A DNA stretch of 64,000 nt. Origin: Halobacteriovorax sp. GB3 (lineage in GTDB: Bacteria > Bdellovibrionota > Bacteriovoracia > Bacteriovoracales > Bacteriovoracaceae). The stretch covers positions 1,178,001 through 1,242,000 of the forward strand of contig NZ_JAQSLN010000003.1 in NCBI RefSeq assembly GCF_028649655.1. Reading direction: 5' to 3'. Below the pieces are notes generated by a model, which was given only the letters and a program-made list of their open reading frames with translations, was not told where the DNA came from and ran no database searches. The first letter of the stretch is position 1; each line of letters starts with the position of its first letter. Positions 53,880 to 63,150 of this stretch are shown in pieces. A program made the translations under genes and the position numbers.

Positions 53880-55423
53880 TAGAACCAGCCTATTTTATAG
53901 AGAAAACTACGCACTCCACCAGCGCGTCCATCTTCATCAGCATCCAATCTTTCAAAGAAAGGATTTTCTAATTTCGATCCATCAATATCGAGTTGATATC
54001 TTCCCTTATCTTCAGGAACTTTAAGCGTAATGACATTCGCTCCAACGTCACTTTTAAACTCAATCTCAAAATCAACATCAACTCCCCTATTTGTTAATGA
54101 AAGGGCGTCTTTGATTTCTTCTTTCGAATTAACAATAAGACCTTTTAAAAAGATTTTTACCGTCGACTCTTTTTTATCCCATACAATATTTCGAATTGAA
54201 CTTAAAGAGACTTCATCTCTATAACTGACAAGTCTTCCAGAGCCAATATTTCCTTGATAGCGACTCTTATTTTTCTCATCAATTTTCTCGGTCATAGAGA
54301 GTAGAACATGAGCAACTTCTAAGCTTGACCAGTCCGGATTTTCTGACCAAATATAGGCAGCAACTCCTGCGGCCATGGGAGAGGCCATTGATGTTCCACT
54401 CAGTGGTCCATAACGATTATTCTTAACGATTGAGTATATCTTTTCCCCAGGAGCGATAAGATCGATTCCTTCTCCATAATTTGAAAAACTACTCACGCGA
54501 TCGTCCTCATTGCTACTCGCAACGAGAAGAAGCTGTTCAAGAGATCCTCTTTTTGGATTAAGCGTTCTGGTATTTCCGGCCGAATTAAAAATCAATAGAC
54601 CTTTCGAACGAGCATACTCAATGGCCTTTAAATAGACCTGATCTTCAACTAGAGGATCGATGTTATAGCTTGTATTGATTATTTTTGCGCCGTTATCTGC
54701 AGCATAAGCATAGGCCTTAAAATACATCGCACTTGAAAGGGACTTCTCTCCATAAAACTTAAGTGGCATAACCTTGACTCTTGGTGCGATACCAGCGCCA
54801 CCAAGATTATTTCTTGGGTTTGCACCTATAATCCCAGCGACATGTGTTCCGTGAGTTCCATGATCCCAATTGCTTGAAGGGTCATTATCATCATTATTAA
54901 AGTCATAACCGATGACATCATCCACATAACCATTTTGATCATCATCAATACCATTTTCAGGAATTTCATTTGGATTTTTGTACCAAGAATTTTCCATATC
55001 TTCATGCTCTAAAAAGAAGCCATCATCTGTAACCGCGACAATGATATCTTGTTTGCCTTGAAAATGAGTCCAGGAGTCGAATGAACCAATTGTTCTATGG
55101 TGATACTGAAGAGGTATTTGACCACCAGTAGGAAGAGATTCCATATAATTTCCAAGATAGATAATATTTGGAAGAACCCATTCTACATTTGGATCTTTTT
55201 TAATTTCTTCAATTACTTTATCTTGATCTAAAAATTGAGCGAGAGATATATGACTTACTTTTTTTGTAATCCACTTTCTATCAACAACAGCTGAACTTAG
55301 CGACTCAAGTTGATCCCCATTTTTAAATGAAACAATAATTTCATTTGGATGAACAAAAGATGTATTCGCTAACGTTGTCCCCGCACACAGCAATGCAAAA
55401 GAACTGATCATTCCCTTAATCAT
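53879..55423 (-). CDS. Secreted subtilisin-like serine protease (S8)
   Basis: 514 residues: signal peptide (about 1-19), an I9-like propeptide region (about 25-90) and an S8 catalytic domain. The triad is Asp133 (AVTDDG), His191 (HGTHVAG) and Ser345 (GTSMASP), with oxyanion Asn284. An NGIDDDQNGYVDD calcium-binding loop lies near 157-169. A C-terminal beta domain (about 400-514) follows. It is exported, and a role in degrading prey or environmental protein is plausible but inferred. Confidence 0.92.
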   Translation of the reverse strand: MIKGMISSFALLCAGTTLANTSFVHPNEIIVSFKNGDQLESLSSAVVDRKWITKKVSHISLAQFLDQDKVIEEIKKDPNVEWVLPNIIYLGNYMESLPTGGQIPLQYHHRTIGSFDSWTHFQGKQDIIVAVTDDGFFLEHEDMENSWYKNPNEIPENGIDDDQNGYVDDVIGYDFNNDDNDPSSNWDHGTHGTHVAGIIGANPRNNLGGAGIAPRVKVMPLKFYGEKSLSSAMYFKAYAYAADNGAKIINTSYNIDPLVEDQVYLKAIEYARSKGLLIFNSAGNTRTLNPKRGSLEQLLLVASSNEDDRVSSFSNYGEGIDLIAPGEKIYSIVKNNRYGPLSGTSMASPMAAGVAAYIWSENPDWSSLEVAHVLLSMTEKIDEKNKSRYQGNIGSGRLVSYRDEVSLSSIRNIVWDKKESTVKIFLKGLIVNSKEEIKDALSLTNRGVDVDFEIEFKSDVGANVITLKVPEDKGRYQLDIDGSKLENPFFERLDADEDGRAGGVRSFLYKIGWF

Positions 55424-55444
55424 TCTTCCCCTCTCTCTTTTAAA

Positions 55445-56875
55445 TTAAGCTTCTATCACACCCTCTTGTACAAGTAGTCGGTAGGCCGACTCTGAACAAA
55501 AGACGTTAGGTGTGTAATTTGTCGAATTATAAAGTCTAGAAATAATAGAATCCTCGACATCAGCAAGAAGTTTCACTTCTCCATTTTCGTAGCTAATTTT
55601 AACAGGGTCTCTTTCTAATAAGAGATTTTGCTTAGCTCCTGCTGCATCTTTAGCAAGTAGTTTTGGAGAGCGAACAAAGATAATATCTTTCTTAGGAAGA
55701 TCTGGAAGAATCCAATCTTCAGGTCCACCTTTCTTATCAAGAATATCTTGAATCTCTTGAACTTTTTGCTCGGCCCTCTTATAGATTTTCATATTAGCTG
55801 TTTCTTCTTCTTGATTAAGAAGTCTTTGCTTAAACTCATCACATCGAATGGCCCTTGCCCCCGTCTTTAGAAGAAGTGCTTTTGCCATGTCTTTAATCTT
55901 TGGATATTTATCTAATGTTCCATTGAGATAGTTTTCATGAACAAGACCCATAAAATATGAATCATTAAATCCAAAAAATCGCATTGGATCTTTGGCAATC
56001 ATCTCAAGAAGATCACTATAACGGTAGATAAGACCTTTCTCTAAAAAGAAAGCACATAGTCTCTCTGCAATAGCATCATAGCGAGCGCCACGAGCAGAGC
56101 GAATAACTTGGGAGTACCAAGCAAAACGAGAATTCAAAAAGTCTTCAACGCTGTGAAGAGCATTATGACGAATCGTTAAAATATCGTGTCCGCCAACATT
56201 GACTGGTTGAAAATGATATAACAGGTAGTCTCTATCATAAGATCCATATTTTAATCCTGTATAGTGAGCATCTCTTAGAAGATAGTCCATTCTATCGCAG
56301 TCAATTTCAGAGTGAAGAATCTGATTGGCCATAATAGAAGGATCAACACCTTTAACAAGGTCAGATACGGTCTGTGGATCGAGGCCATATTTTTTTAGAA
56401 TATGAGTAATACCACCAGGATAATCTGTATTTTTAATAATAAACGAACCAAGGTTTTCATGATCGTCTTTAAGACCTTTTCCATTTTTAGACTTCGTCGT
56501 CTCACCAAATCGAATATAAGAAGTCTCAGTTGTGTGAGAAAAACAAAATGTCCCAAGGTCGTGTAGCAAGGCCCCAATTCGCAGAGACTTATGATAAACG
56601 GCTTCTTTAGTTAAACACTTTGGATTGAAAAGATCGGCATCACTAACAGCTCTTCCACAAGACTGTAGAATTTTATGGGCGTTAAACATAACACCAATAG
56701 AGTGACCGAAACGTGAATGTTCCGCACCAGGAAAAACATAGAAAGAAAATCCTAGTTGCTTAATCCATCTTAATCTTTGATAGAAGGGAGAATGAATGAT
56801 CTCGTATTCAATATTTGTAAGCTTGATAAATCCATAGATAGGATCAAAAATAACGCGGGACTTTTCAACATCCAT
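55445..56875 (-). CDS. HD domain phosphohydrolase (COG1078/SAMHD1-like)
   Basis: 476 residues from ATG 56875 (GGGGAG seven bases upstream). HD-domain metal residues are readable in HSRFGHSIG, ALLHDLGTFCFSH and the Asp-containing ILHSEIDCDRMDYLL segment. The IFDPIYGFIKL start is typical of the family. Related enzymes hydrolyse dNTPs or other nucleotides; the substrate here is unknown. It follows a hairpin just after the small gene at 56927 and precedes the subtilase by 21 bases. Confidence 0.87.
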   Translation of the reverse strand: MDVEKSRVIFDPIYGFIKLTNIEYEIIHSPFYQRLRWIKQLGFSFYVFPGAEHSRFGHSIGVMFNAHKILQSCGRAVSDADLFNPKCLTKEAVYHKSLRIGALLHDLGTFCFSHTTETSYIRFGETTKSKNGKGLKDDHENLGSFIIKNTDYPGGITHILKKYGLDPQTVSDLVKGVDPSIMANQILHSEIDCDRMDYLLRDAHYTGLKYGSYDRDYLLYHFQPVNVGGHDILTIRHNALHSVEDFLNSRFAWYSQVIRSARGARYDAIAERLCAFFLEKGLIYRYSDLLEMIAKDPMRFFGFNDSYFMGLVHENYLNGTLDKYPKIKDMAKALLLKTGARAIRCDEFKQRLLNQEEETANMKIYKRAEQKVQEIQDILDKKGGPEDWILPDLPKKDIIFVRSPKLLAKDAAGAKQNLLLERDPVKISYENGEVKLLADVEDSIISRLYNSTNYTPNVFCSESAYRLLVQEGVIEA

Positions 56876-56897
56876 GTCCACACTCCCCAATTGGAAA

Positions 56898-56918
56898 ACC
56901 ACCTCTGCTTGAGGTGGT
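56898..56918 (-). terminator. Hairpin between the small basic protein gene and the HD gene
   Basis: ACCACCTC / GAGGTGGT 8-bp perfect stem, loop of five, followed by TTTTCC on the minus strand. It lies nine bases after the stop at 56927 and before the HD gene's ribosome-binding site. It probably gives partial termination. Confidence 0.55.
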
Positions 56919-56926
56919 CAGTAATA

Positions 56927-57130
56927 TTACTGTACTTTTTTAGATCTTCTTTTTCTTTTTGTTTTGCTTGCTGATTTTGATAGGCCGGTAATTGCACTTA
57001 AAATCATCTTCGCTTCTCTTCTTAAATTGTTTTCATAAACAAAACGGTAAAAGTTTTCTACATCCGCAGATGACTTAAAGTTCTTACCCGTTTTTGGTGC
57101 TTCCTGGGCCGCTTGTGTTTCTTTACTCAT
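56927..57130 (-). CDS. Small basic hypothetical protein
   Basis: 67 residues, with a helical middle (ENFYRFVYENNLRREAKMIL) and a C-terminus of lysine and arginine (KTKRKRRSKK), suggesting nucleic-acid binding. No family recognised. A GAAGGAGC site precedes the start. The regulator gene lies 98 bases upstream. Confidence 0.6.
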   Translation of the reverse strand: MSKETQAAQEAPKTGKNFKSSADVENFYRFVYENNLRREAKMILSAITGLSKSASKTKRKRRSKKVQ

Positions 57131-57202
57131 AGCAGAGCTCCTTCGATATTAAATCGTACATTTATCTATTCAATAATTCAAATTTTGTTGGTTTTTATAA
57201 GA

Positions 57203-57221
57203 AAGGGCCACTTGGGCCCTT
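57203..57221 (-). terminator. Terminator after the enhancer-binding-type regulator
   Basis: AAGGGCC / GGCCCTT 7-bp stem with a five-base loop eight bases past the stop at 57229, followed by TCTTATAAAAA on the minus strand. The T-run is weak. Confidence 0.55.
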
Positions 57222-57228
57222 ATATTTC

Positions 57229-58779
57229 TTAAGCTTCTTTAGGTTGAATCATTCCGTAGCTGTGGAGCTTGTTGTAAAGAGTCTTAACAGTAATCCCAAG
57301 AACCTTAGCTGTTTTAGTTTTATTACCGCTTAGGTGCTCTAGAGTCATCATAATATGACGTCTTTCAAGTTCGTCTAGTGTCATCTCAGAGAATGAGATA
57401 GCTTCTACTTCTTGAGTTTCTTCGTGTTGTTCTTTGCTAAATACTGATTCAGCAAGGTGGTCTCTCTCAACAATTTTACCACTTGAAAGAATATAAGCTC
57501 TTTCCATGATTGATTGAAGTTCACGAACATTTCCTGGCCATCTGTACTCTAGAAGAGCTGTGATTGCTCCAGGAGAAAGAGACTTTTGATCATCAACTTT
57601 CTTACCAGTGTTTAGGAAGTGAGTAGCAAGTACTTCGATATCTTCTTTTCTTTCTCTTAGTGAAGGTGCTTCTAGCTTAAGTACTCCTAGGGCATAAGTT
57701 AGATCTTCTCTAAATGTACCTTCAGATACCATTTCATCGATGTCTTTTGTCGTTGCAGAGATAACTCTTACGTTCGCTCTGTAAGGAGCTTGGCTTCCAA
57801 CTCTGAAGGCCATTCCATCGTTAATGAAATTCATTAGCTTTGCCTGTAATCTTACAGGAAGGGCGTGAATATTATTTAAAAATAGTGTTCCATTGTTAGC
57901 AGCTTCAATCATTCCTGCTCTTTCTTTAATTGCTCCACCAACGATTCCTGAAACTTCACCAAAAAGTTCAATTTCAAGTCTATCTTCTGGAAGTGCTGAA
58001 CAGTCTAGAGAGATAAATGCATTTTCTCCTCTTACAGAACGGCAGTGGATTCTTCTAGCGATCATCTCTTTACCAGTTCCTGACTCACCTTTAATAAGTG
58101 CGAAAGTATCAGCAGCTGCAATTTTATCAGCGATTTCGATGATTCTCTTCATTGTTGGAGAATTACCGATGATTTCTTTGTCTTTAATTCTATATGTATC
58201 AGCAATTGTTACACTTGATTGAGACTTTTGTAGCTCTTGTTCTTTTTGCTCAATTTGTCTTTGAAGAGACTCATTAAGGTTCTTAGCAGAAAGATACATC
58301 TTCATATTACGAAGTGGTTTATCAAGCTCATTAAGAACCGCTAGAACTTCATTCATATTATCTCTTGAAAATTGAATCTCTTCCGATTTTGATTGTACGT
58401 GGATTGTTGCAATCGCGTGTCCGTCTACTACAACAGGAACACATAGCTCAGCAATAACGTCTTCGTCTCTACAAGTAGCAAAGAGTGGATCTCTTGCAAC
58501 GCTGTTTGAAAAGTACGACTTCTTTGTTCTTACAACTTGACCGGCAACACCTTCGCCTTTTTCAAGTCTTCTACCATTCTCAACTTCTCTACCATCTCTT
58601 GCGATAAGTGTTGCAGAAGAATCAGCACCAATAATGTTAATGCTATTTGAATCACAAGCAACATTCTCAGAGATATGCTTAGACAATTCACTAAAGAAAA
58701 ATCTCTCGTCTAGTGTTGTCAGAAGATTTGTCACTAGAGTCTCTAAAGATGTCGTCTTTTTATCCATTGCCTTTGTCAT
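57229..58779 (-). CDS. Enhancer-binding-type regulator lacking GAFTGA and Walker B residues
   Basis: 516 residues: N-terminal GAF-like sensor (about 20-160), coiled coil (about 165-190), AAA+ domain (about 203-430) and a Fis-type helix-turn-helix at the C-terminus (GNKTKTAKVLGITVKTLYNKL). Walker A is intact (GESGTGKE, 231-238). The loop that contacts sigma-54 reads GIVGGA (278-283) instead of GAFTGA, and Walker B reads GTLFLNN (297-303), Asn-Asn replacing Asp-Glu. It therefore probably cannot hydrolyse ATP or activate sigma-54 and may regulate another way, as TyrR-type relatives do. Confidence 0.84.
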   Translation of the reverse strand: MTKAMDKKTTSLETLVTNLLTTLDERFFFSELSKHISENVACDSNSINIIGADSSATLIARDGREVENGRRLEKGEGVAGQVVRTKKSYFSNSVARDPLFATCRDEDVIAELCVPVVVDGHAIATIHVQSKSEEIQFSRDNMNEVLAVLNELDKPLRNMKMYLSAKNLNESLQRQIEQKEQELQKSQSSVTIADTYRIKDKEIIGNSPTMKRIIEIADKIAAADTFALIKGESGTGKEMIARRIHCRSVRGENAFISLDCSALPEDRLEIELFGEVSGIVGGAIKERAGMIEAANNGTLFLNNIHALPVRLQAKLMNFINDGMAFRVGSQAPYRANVRVISATTKDIDEMVSEGTFREDLTYALGVLKLEAPSLRERKEDIEVLATHFLNTGKKVDDQKSLSPGAITALLEYRWPGNVRELQSIMERAYILSSGKIVERDHLAESVFSKEQHEETQEVEAISFSEMTLDELERRHIMMTLEHLSGNKTKTAKVLGITVKTLYNKLHSYGMIQPKEA

Positions 58780-58925
58780 TGTATAACTCCCTGTCAGTTT
58801 ATTTCTTGTAAATCTTACATTGCGCGAAGCGTTAAGCTAAACACATAATACGATGCGTCTATAAAATTTACAAGACTAAAATGCTCAGGTGTTTATACTT
58901 TTTACTCTATTCCCCCAATTCACAA

Positions 58926-60269
58926 CTACTTAGACCATCTAGGAGTTATACAATTTCCGAAATTCTTCGTGACTGGGCCAATAATCTCCCCTTCACGGTC
59001 CATAATGTATATATTTTGATCGGCCTTTTTAGAGGAGATGACCCTCTGTGAACTGAAAGCAATGAACTCCCCGTCATTTGAATAAGTTGGGTCTTCATTA
59101 GAGCCAAAGTCTTTTGTAAGTCTTGATAATCCCGTACCGTCAGAATTTATACGGAAGATGTCAAATCTTTGGTCAAGCCATGATGAAAACGCAATCTCTT
59201 TCCCATCTGGAGAAAAGCGTGGAGTGGCATTAAAACGACCTATATAGCTGATTCTTTTAACATTTTTCTCAATTCCACTAGGGTCCATTGTATAGATCAT
59301 AGGCTTTCCTGGACGCCCAGAGAGAAAAGTCATAAGTGATCCATCAACAGAGATGCTCGGATCAACATCAGGTGAATAAGAGCGTGTGATTCTTCTTAGC
59401 TTCCTTGTTTTAAGGTTCATTTCAAAGATTTCAGCATTCCCCACATGTGAGAGAGTTAAAATAATAGACTCACCATCAGGCGTAAAAACTGCTCCTGAGT
59501 TGATTCCACCTTTATTAGAAAGAAGTGTATCTGACTTTGTATTTAAGTCATAAAGTCTAAGAGCAACGTTTCTACTCTTTGAAACATTCGATTGAATAAG
59601 GCTGTAGATAATTTGCTGACCATCTTTAGAAAAAGCTGGAGAAAGAACAACACCTCTGTGATTAGTTAATTTCTTAACGTTACGTCCATCAAAATCCATA
59701 ATGAAAAGTTCTGTTGTCTTACTTCCCTGTGCCGCAGAGGAATATACATCGGAGACGAAAGTTATCTTTGAATTAAAGATAGATTCTTTTCCATTAAGCT
59801 TTTTGAAAACATCATTAGAAATGCTGTGAGCAATTTCTCTTATATCCCCGGAGAGAATACCCTTTTTTTCTACTATTAAAGAAGCATCCTCACTCTTCCA
59901 CGCTTCAAAAGAATACTCTAGGCCTTGATTACTTTTCGAAGCGAGAACACGCATTAGAATGCGAACACCCTTTTGCTTTAATTCAGAAAAATTCAGCGAC
60001 TCAAAAGTAGTTAAAGGATTCTTACCAGGAATCTGAACAGAATAAAGTTTTTTATAAAATGAAAAATCATTTCTAAATACTTCTGTAAATTCTTTAATCT
60101 GAGCTAACTCATCGACAGTAAAGCTTCCATTTAAGTAAGGCTCTCTTACAACGAGTTTTTCAGTTTCTAATTCAGCCTCACCTACAGCAACAAGAGTCAA
60201 TCCACTTTGCGTGTTAGCAGATGAATAGATTGATGAGAATAATAAAATTAAAGTTGCGAATACTTTCAT
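58926..60269 (-). CDS. tolB: Tol-Pal system beta-propeller protein TolB
   Basis: 447 residues: signal peptide, an N-terminal alpha/beta domain (about 25-165) and a six-bladed propeller with repeated FSPDGKEIAFSS-type blades. It links Pal to the inner-membrane Tol proteins for outer-membrane constriction at division. It follows tolA by 11 bases. No pal gene occurs downstream; the next gene is the regulator. Confidence 0.93.
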   Translation of the reverse strand: MKVFATLILLFSSIYSSANTQSGLTLVAVGEAELETEKLVVREPYLNGSFTVDELAQIKEFTEVFRNDFSFYKKLYSVQIPGKNPLTTFESLNFSELKQKGVRILMRVLASKSNQGLEYSFEAWKSEDASLIVEKKGILSGDIREIAHSISNDVFKKLNGKESIFNSKITFVSDVYSSAAQGSKTTELFIMDFDGRNVKKLTNHRGVVLSPAFSKDGQQIIYSLIQSNVSKSRNVALRLYDLNTKSDTLLSNKGGINSGAVFTPDGESIILTLSHVGNAEIFEMNLKTRKLRRITRSYSPDVDPSISVDGSLMTFLSGRPGKPMIYTMDPSGIEKNVKRISYIGRFNATPRFSPDGKEIAFSSWLDQRFDIFRINSDGTGLSRLTKDFGSNEDPTYSNDGEFIAFSSQRVISSKKADQNIYIMDREGEIIGPVTKNFGNCITPRWSK

Positions 60270-60280
60270 AACTTATCCCT

Positions 60281-61120
60281 TTAAAGAGGAAAACCAAGGA
60301 GAATATCTCCACTAGCTCCATACTTTCCAATATCACTTCCTAAATCAGGAAATGGTGAGGCACTTTTAACGGCCTCGAGTGCCTTGGAGTCAAACTCCGA
60401 AACACCACTTGATTCATAAATTTCTGCTCGTATTAGCTTTCCACTCTTAGCTAAATAGACGCGAATACGACAACGTAAATCTTTATTAATAAGGTAACTC
60501 GGTAATCTCCAATGAGGTCTTACGATATCTGGCAGCGAACTTACATACTGAGCAAATCGACTCATATCTTGAGAATTACCACTCCCAGTAATAGCACTCC
60601 CCTTGGCAAGCTTATTTCCCTGAATGACAAGGTCTTTCAGTTCTTTTCTTGCAAAATTAGAAATTGAATCGTCTTTAGGCTTATTGACCGATTGATCAAA
60701 AAGATTCTTTGTATCGACTTTCTTAGTCTTAGTAGTAGTCTTTTTCTGTGAAAGCTCTTTCATTCGCTCAGCAAAAGATTTCTTTCTCACTTCTTTAATA
60801 AGCTTTGGAGAATCATCTTCAACAATATCAGGCTTGCTTTCAGTTTTTGCCTCACTCACTGGAGCTTCTTGCTTTGGAGCTGCTCGTAAAATATCTTTTT
60901 GCATGGCCTTTAGTTCTTTAATCGTATGCTCTGGCATAGCGACAACATCGACACGAACAGATGCTTGAATAAGCTCAAGATTCTTCTTTTTAATTTCGGC
61001 CATTTCAAGAATTTTTGTTTCACGTAGAAATAGGAGTGTCGCCGCTAAAGTTAGGTGTAGCGCTAAAGAAAGGAAAAAGTACTTGTGGAATTTTCTTTCA
61101 CTATATCCTGTCAAAACCAT
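60281..61120 (-). CDS. tolA: TolA/TonB-like envelope-spanning protein
   Basis: 279 residues: one N-terminal membrane helix (about 15-33), a long helical Lys/Glu-rich linker and a TonB/TolA C-terminal domain (about 200-279; RCRIRVYLAKSGKLIRAEIYESSG). It transmits proton-motive energy to TolB/Pal. Its ATG shares one base with the tolR stop. The name follows from operon position between tolR and tolB. Confidence 0.87.
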   Translation of the reverse strand: MVLTGYSERKFHKYFFLSLALHLTLAATLLFLRETKILEMAEIKKKNLELIQASVRVDVVAMPEHTIKELKAMQKDILRAAPKQEAPVSEAKTESKPDIVEDDSPKLIKEVRKKSFAERMKELSQKKTTTKTKKVDTKNLFDQSVNKPKDDSISNFARKELKDLVIQGNKLAKGSAITGSGNSQDMSRFAQYVSSLPDIVRPHWRLPSYLINKDLRCRIRVYLAKSGKLIRAEIYESSGVSEFDSKALEAVKSASPFPDLGSDIGKYGASGDILLGFPL

Positions 61121-61545
61121 TAACGCCCTGATTGTTCAATTTCAGTAACAAGAGCAATCTTAGTGATTCCTCCCCTCTTTAGATGGGACATAAGTTTTGC
61201 AACTGACCCATACTCAAGTCCAAAATCAGCTCTTAAAAATAATGTATCTGTTTTAGTCGACTTAAAAGATGTCTTAACAACATCAATTAATTCCTTTTCT
61301 AAAACCTTATCTTTTCCAATAAAAAATTCACCCGTTTTTGCATAAGAGAGAATTACTTGTTTGGCCGTAAGGTTCAGCTTATTAACATCTTTGGTCTTAG
61401 GAAGATCTAATTTTATCCCATTAAGCATTAAAGGAGCTGTGATCATAAAGATAACAAGAAGAACAAGCATAACATCGACAAGTGGAGTTACGTTGATTTC
61501 TGAAATCGATCCTTTGTTTCCATTTTTTCCGACATTAAAGGCCAT
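61120..61545 (-). CDS. tolR: TolR/ExbD-like proton channel protein
   Basis: 141 residues: one membrane helix with the proton-site Asp in INVTPLVDVMLVLLVIFM (about 18-36) and a periplasmic domain. It partners TolQ. It is coupled to tolA by a TAATG overlap and follows tolQ by eight bases. Confidence 0.92.
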   Translation of the reverse strand: MAFNVGKNGNKGSISEINVTPLVDVMLVLLVIFMITAPLMLNGIKLDLPKTKDVNKLNLTAKQVILSYAKTGEFFIGKDKVLEKELIDVVKTSFKSTKTDTLFLRADFGLEYGSVAKLMSHLKRGGITKIALVTEIEQSGR

Positions 61546-61553
61546 AGAATCCT

Positions 61554-62249
61554 CTACTTATGAACAACAGTTCTTTCAATAACGTTTAGAAACTCTTGTC
61601 CAAAGCTCTCCATTTGCGAATGAATTTTACTGTTGTCATTACTTAATGAGTTAAAAAACCAAACGGCAGGAATCGCTGCAGCAAGACCGACAGCAGTGGC
61701 AACAAGGGCCTCAGCAATACCAGGGGCAACGGCATCAAGAGTAGCACCTCCACCAGCGAGACCTTTAAACGAATCGATAATTCCCCATACAGTTCCAAAT
61801 AGACCAATAAAAGGAGCAACAGAACTAATTGAAGCAAGAGTTGGAAGAAGTGACTGTAATTCGCCATCAACCTCATTAACTCCCTTTTTAAGCCCTCGTT
61901 CAAGAGACTCTAGACCAAAGGCTTGGTAGTGGTTTCCAAGCTCTAAACGATCACCTCCGAGGGATTCTTTTAATTTTGAATATTCTTTATATCCATGAAC
62001 AAATAGTGAGCGATAAGGAGAACTCTCCAAAGTATCACAAGCGTCATAGACTTCTTTTAGAGAATTAGAACTACGGTACACTTGAAGAAAGTTTTCGTTA
62101 CTATCATTCAATCTTGAAAGCATTCTCTTTTTTAAAAAAACAATGGCCCATGAAGCGATACTACATACAATAAGTAAAATTAAAACGCCTTTAACAACCC
62201 AGCCTGATGCCAGAATGATTGCCATAATATCTAATGATTGGTGTTCCAT
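61554..62249 (-). CDS. tolQ: TolQ/ExbB-like proton channel protein
   Basis: 231 residues with three membrane helices and the conserved FGTVWGIIDSF and APGIAEALVATAVGLAAAIPAVWFFN motifs of the channel helices. It is the first gene of tolQ-tolR-tolA-tolB. Gap of 73 bases to the unknown membrane gene upstream. Confidence 0.93.
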   Translation of the reverse strand: MEHQSLDIMAIILASGWVVKGVLILLIVCSIASWAIVFLKKRMLSRLNDSNENFLQVYRSSNSLKEVYDACDTLESSPYRSLFVHGYKEYSKLKESLGGDRLELGNHYQAFGLESLERGLKKGVNEVDGELQSLLPTLASISSVAPFIGLFGTVWGIIDSFKGLAGGGATLDAVAPGIAEALVATAVGLAAAIPAVWFFNSLSNDNSKIHSQMESFGQEFLNVIERTVVHK

Positions 62250-62322
62250 TCAAACTCCTATTAAGTTTTTCTTAACTTAAATTATTCTAACAAGTGAAAG
62301 TGCAACTGAAAACCGTGGAAGC

Positions 62323-63150
62323 TTATGCAGACCTACGTTGCTTGTAATAAAGATAGATGCTCGTGGCTAAAAGCATAATTAAATAATGGACTGACTCGAT
62401 TGGTCTTGAAAAAACAAAAGGAGAATACTCAGAATTCCAAAATAAATCTTCTCCTAAAAAGATATAGAGTGGAAAAATATAAAGCCCGAGGTAGGGAATC
62501 AGACTTTTCCAACTCCTCTGCCCTATTGATATAAAGCTAACCAGAAGGAGAATAGAAAAGAGATAAGGAAAATCAAACCCCTTCGTATAAACAAAAGTAT
62601 TTTTTAGGAAAAGAAAATTCATCAAACAATAAAGTACTGTACGCGATAATCTCATTGTCCCTTTTGTCGGATAAATTTGCTCAACCATGTTAATAACAAC
62701 GACATCACAACTATAAAAAGTTCCAATCAATAGAAATGAACTTATCATTCCCCAGAAACTAAATTGAGAAAATTCATTGACGACAGGACTTCCTAAAATC
62801 AAACAAAAAGCAAAAAGAAATAAAGACACAACCCAAATAAGAGGATCGATAGGCCTTGAATCTTCAATGAGAGAGTCTACAAAAGGTCTACGAGAAGAGG
62901 ACCAAATACTGACACACTTTATAACAACAAAACTAGCACAGAGCTTGCAGATCACGGCAATCATCCACGCTTGATCAGTAATCCAATTATCAATGATAGC
63001 GAAGCTATGTGAGAGCTGAAGGTGAAAGAATGTGATGAGAGAAATAACTCCCATATGAACAAACCATAGAACAAAGAAAAAAAGTCCGTAGAGTAAGAAA
63101 TGAGTCAAAAGGTTGTGATCAAAAAAACGATCAAGCCTTTTAACCATCAT
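62323..63150 (-). CDS. Polytopic membrane protein of unknown function
   Basis: 275 residues with about seven or eight membrane helices. ATG 63150 is chosen because it overlaps the preceding stop as ATGA and has GAAGGA upstream. No family recognised. It is translationally coupled to the secreted gene at 63147 and lies just before tolQ, so an envelope function is a reasonable guess. Many aromatic residues; no charged catalytic motif visible. Confidence 0.62.
   Translation of the reverse strand: MMVKRLDRFFDHNLLTHFLLYGLFFFVLWFVHMGVISLITFFHLQLSHSFAIIDNWITDQAWMIAVICKLCASFVVIKCVSIWSSSRRPFVDSLIEDSRPIDPLIWVVSLFLFAFCLILGSPVVNEFSQFSFWGMISSFLLIGTFYSCDVVVINMVEQIYPTKGTMRLSRTVLYCLMNFLFLKNTFVYTKGFDFPYLFSILLLVSFISIGQRSWKSLIPYLGLYIFPLYIFLGEDLFWNSEYSPFVFSRPIESVHYLIMLLATSIYLYYKQRRSA

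Noticed and set aside
56919-56932. 14-base palindrome CAGTAATATTACTG
   Set aside because: It overlaps the stop codon of the small gene and is AT-rich, so chance is likely; no second copy was noticed.
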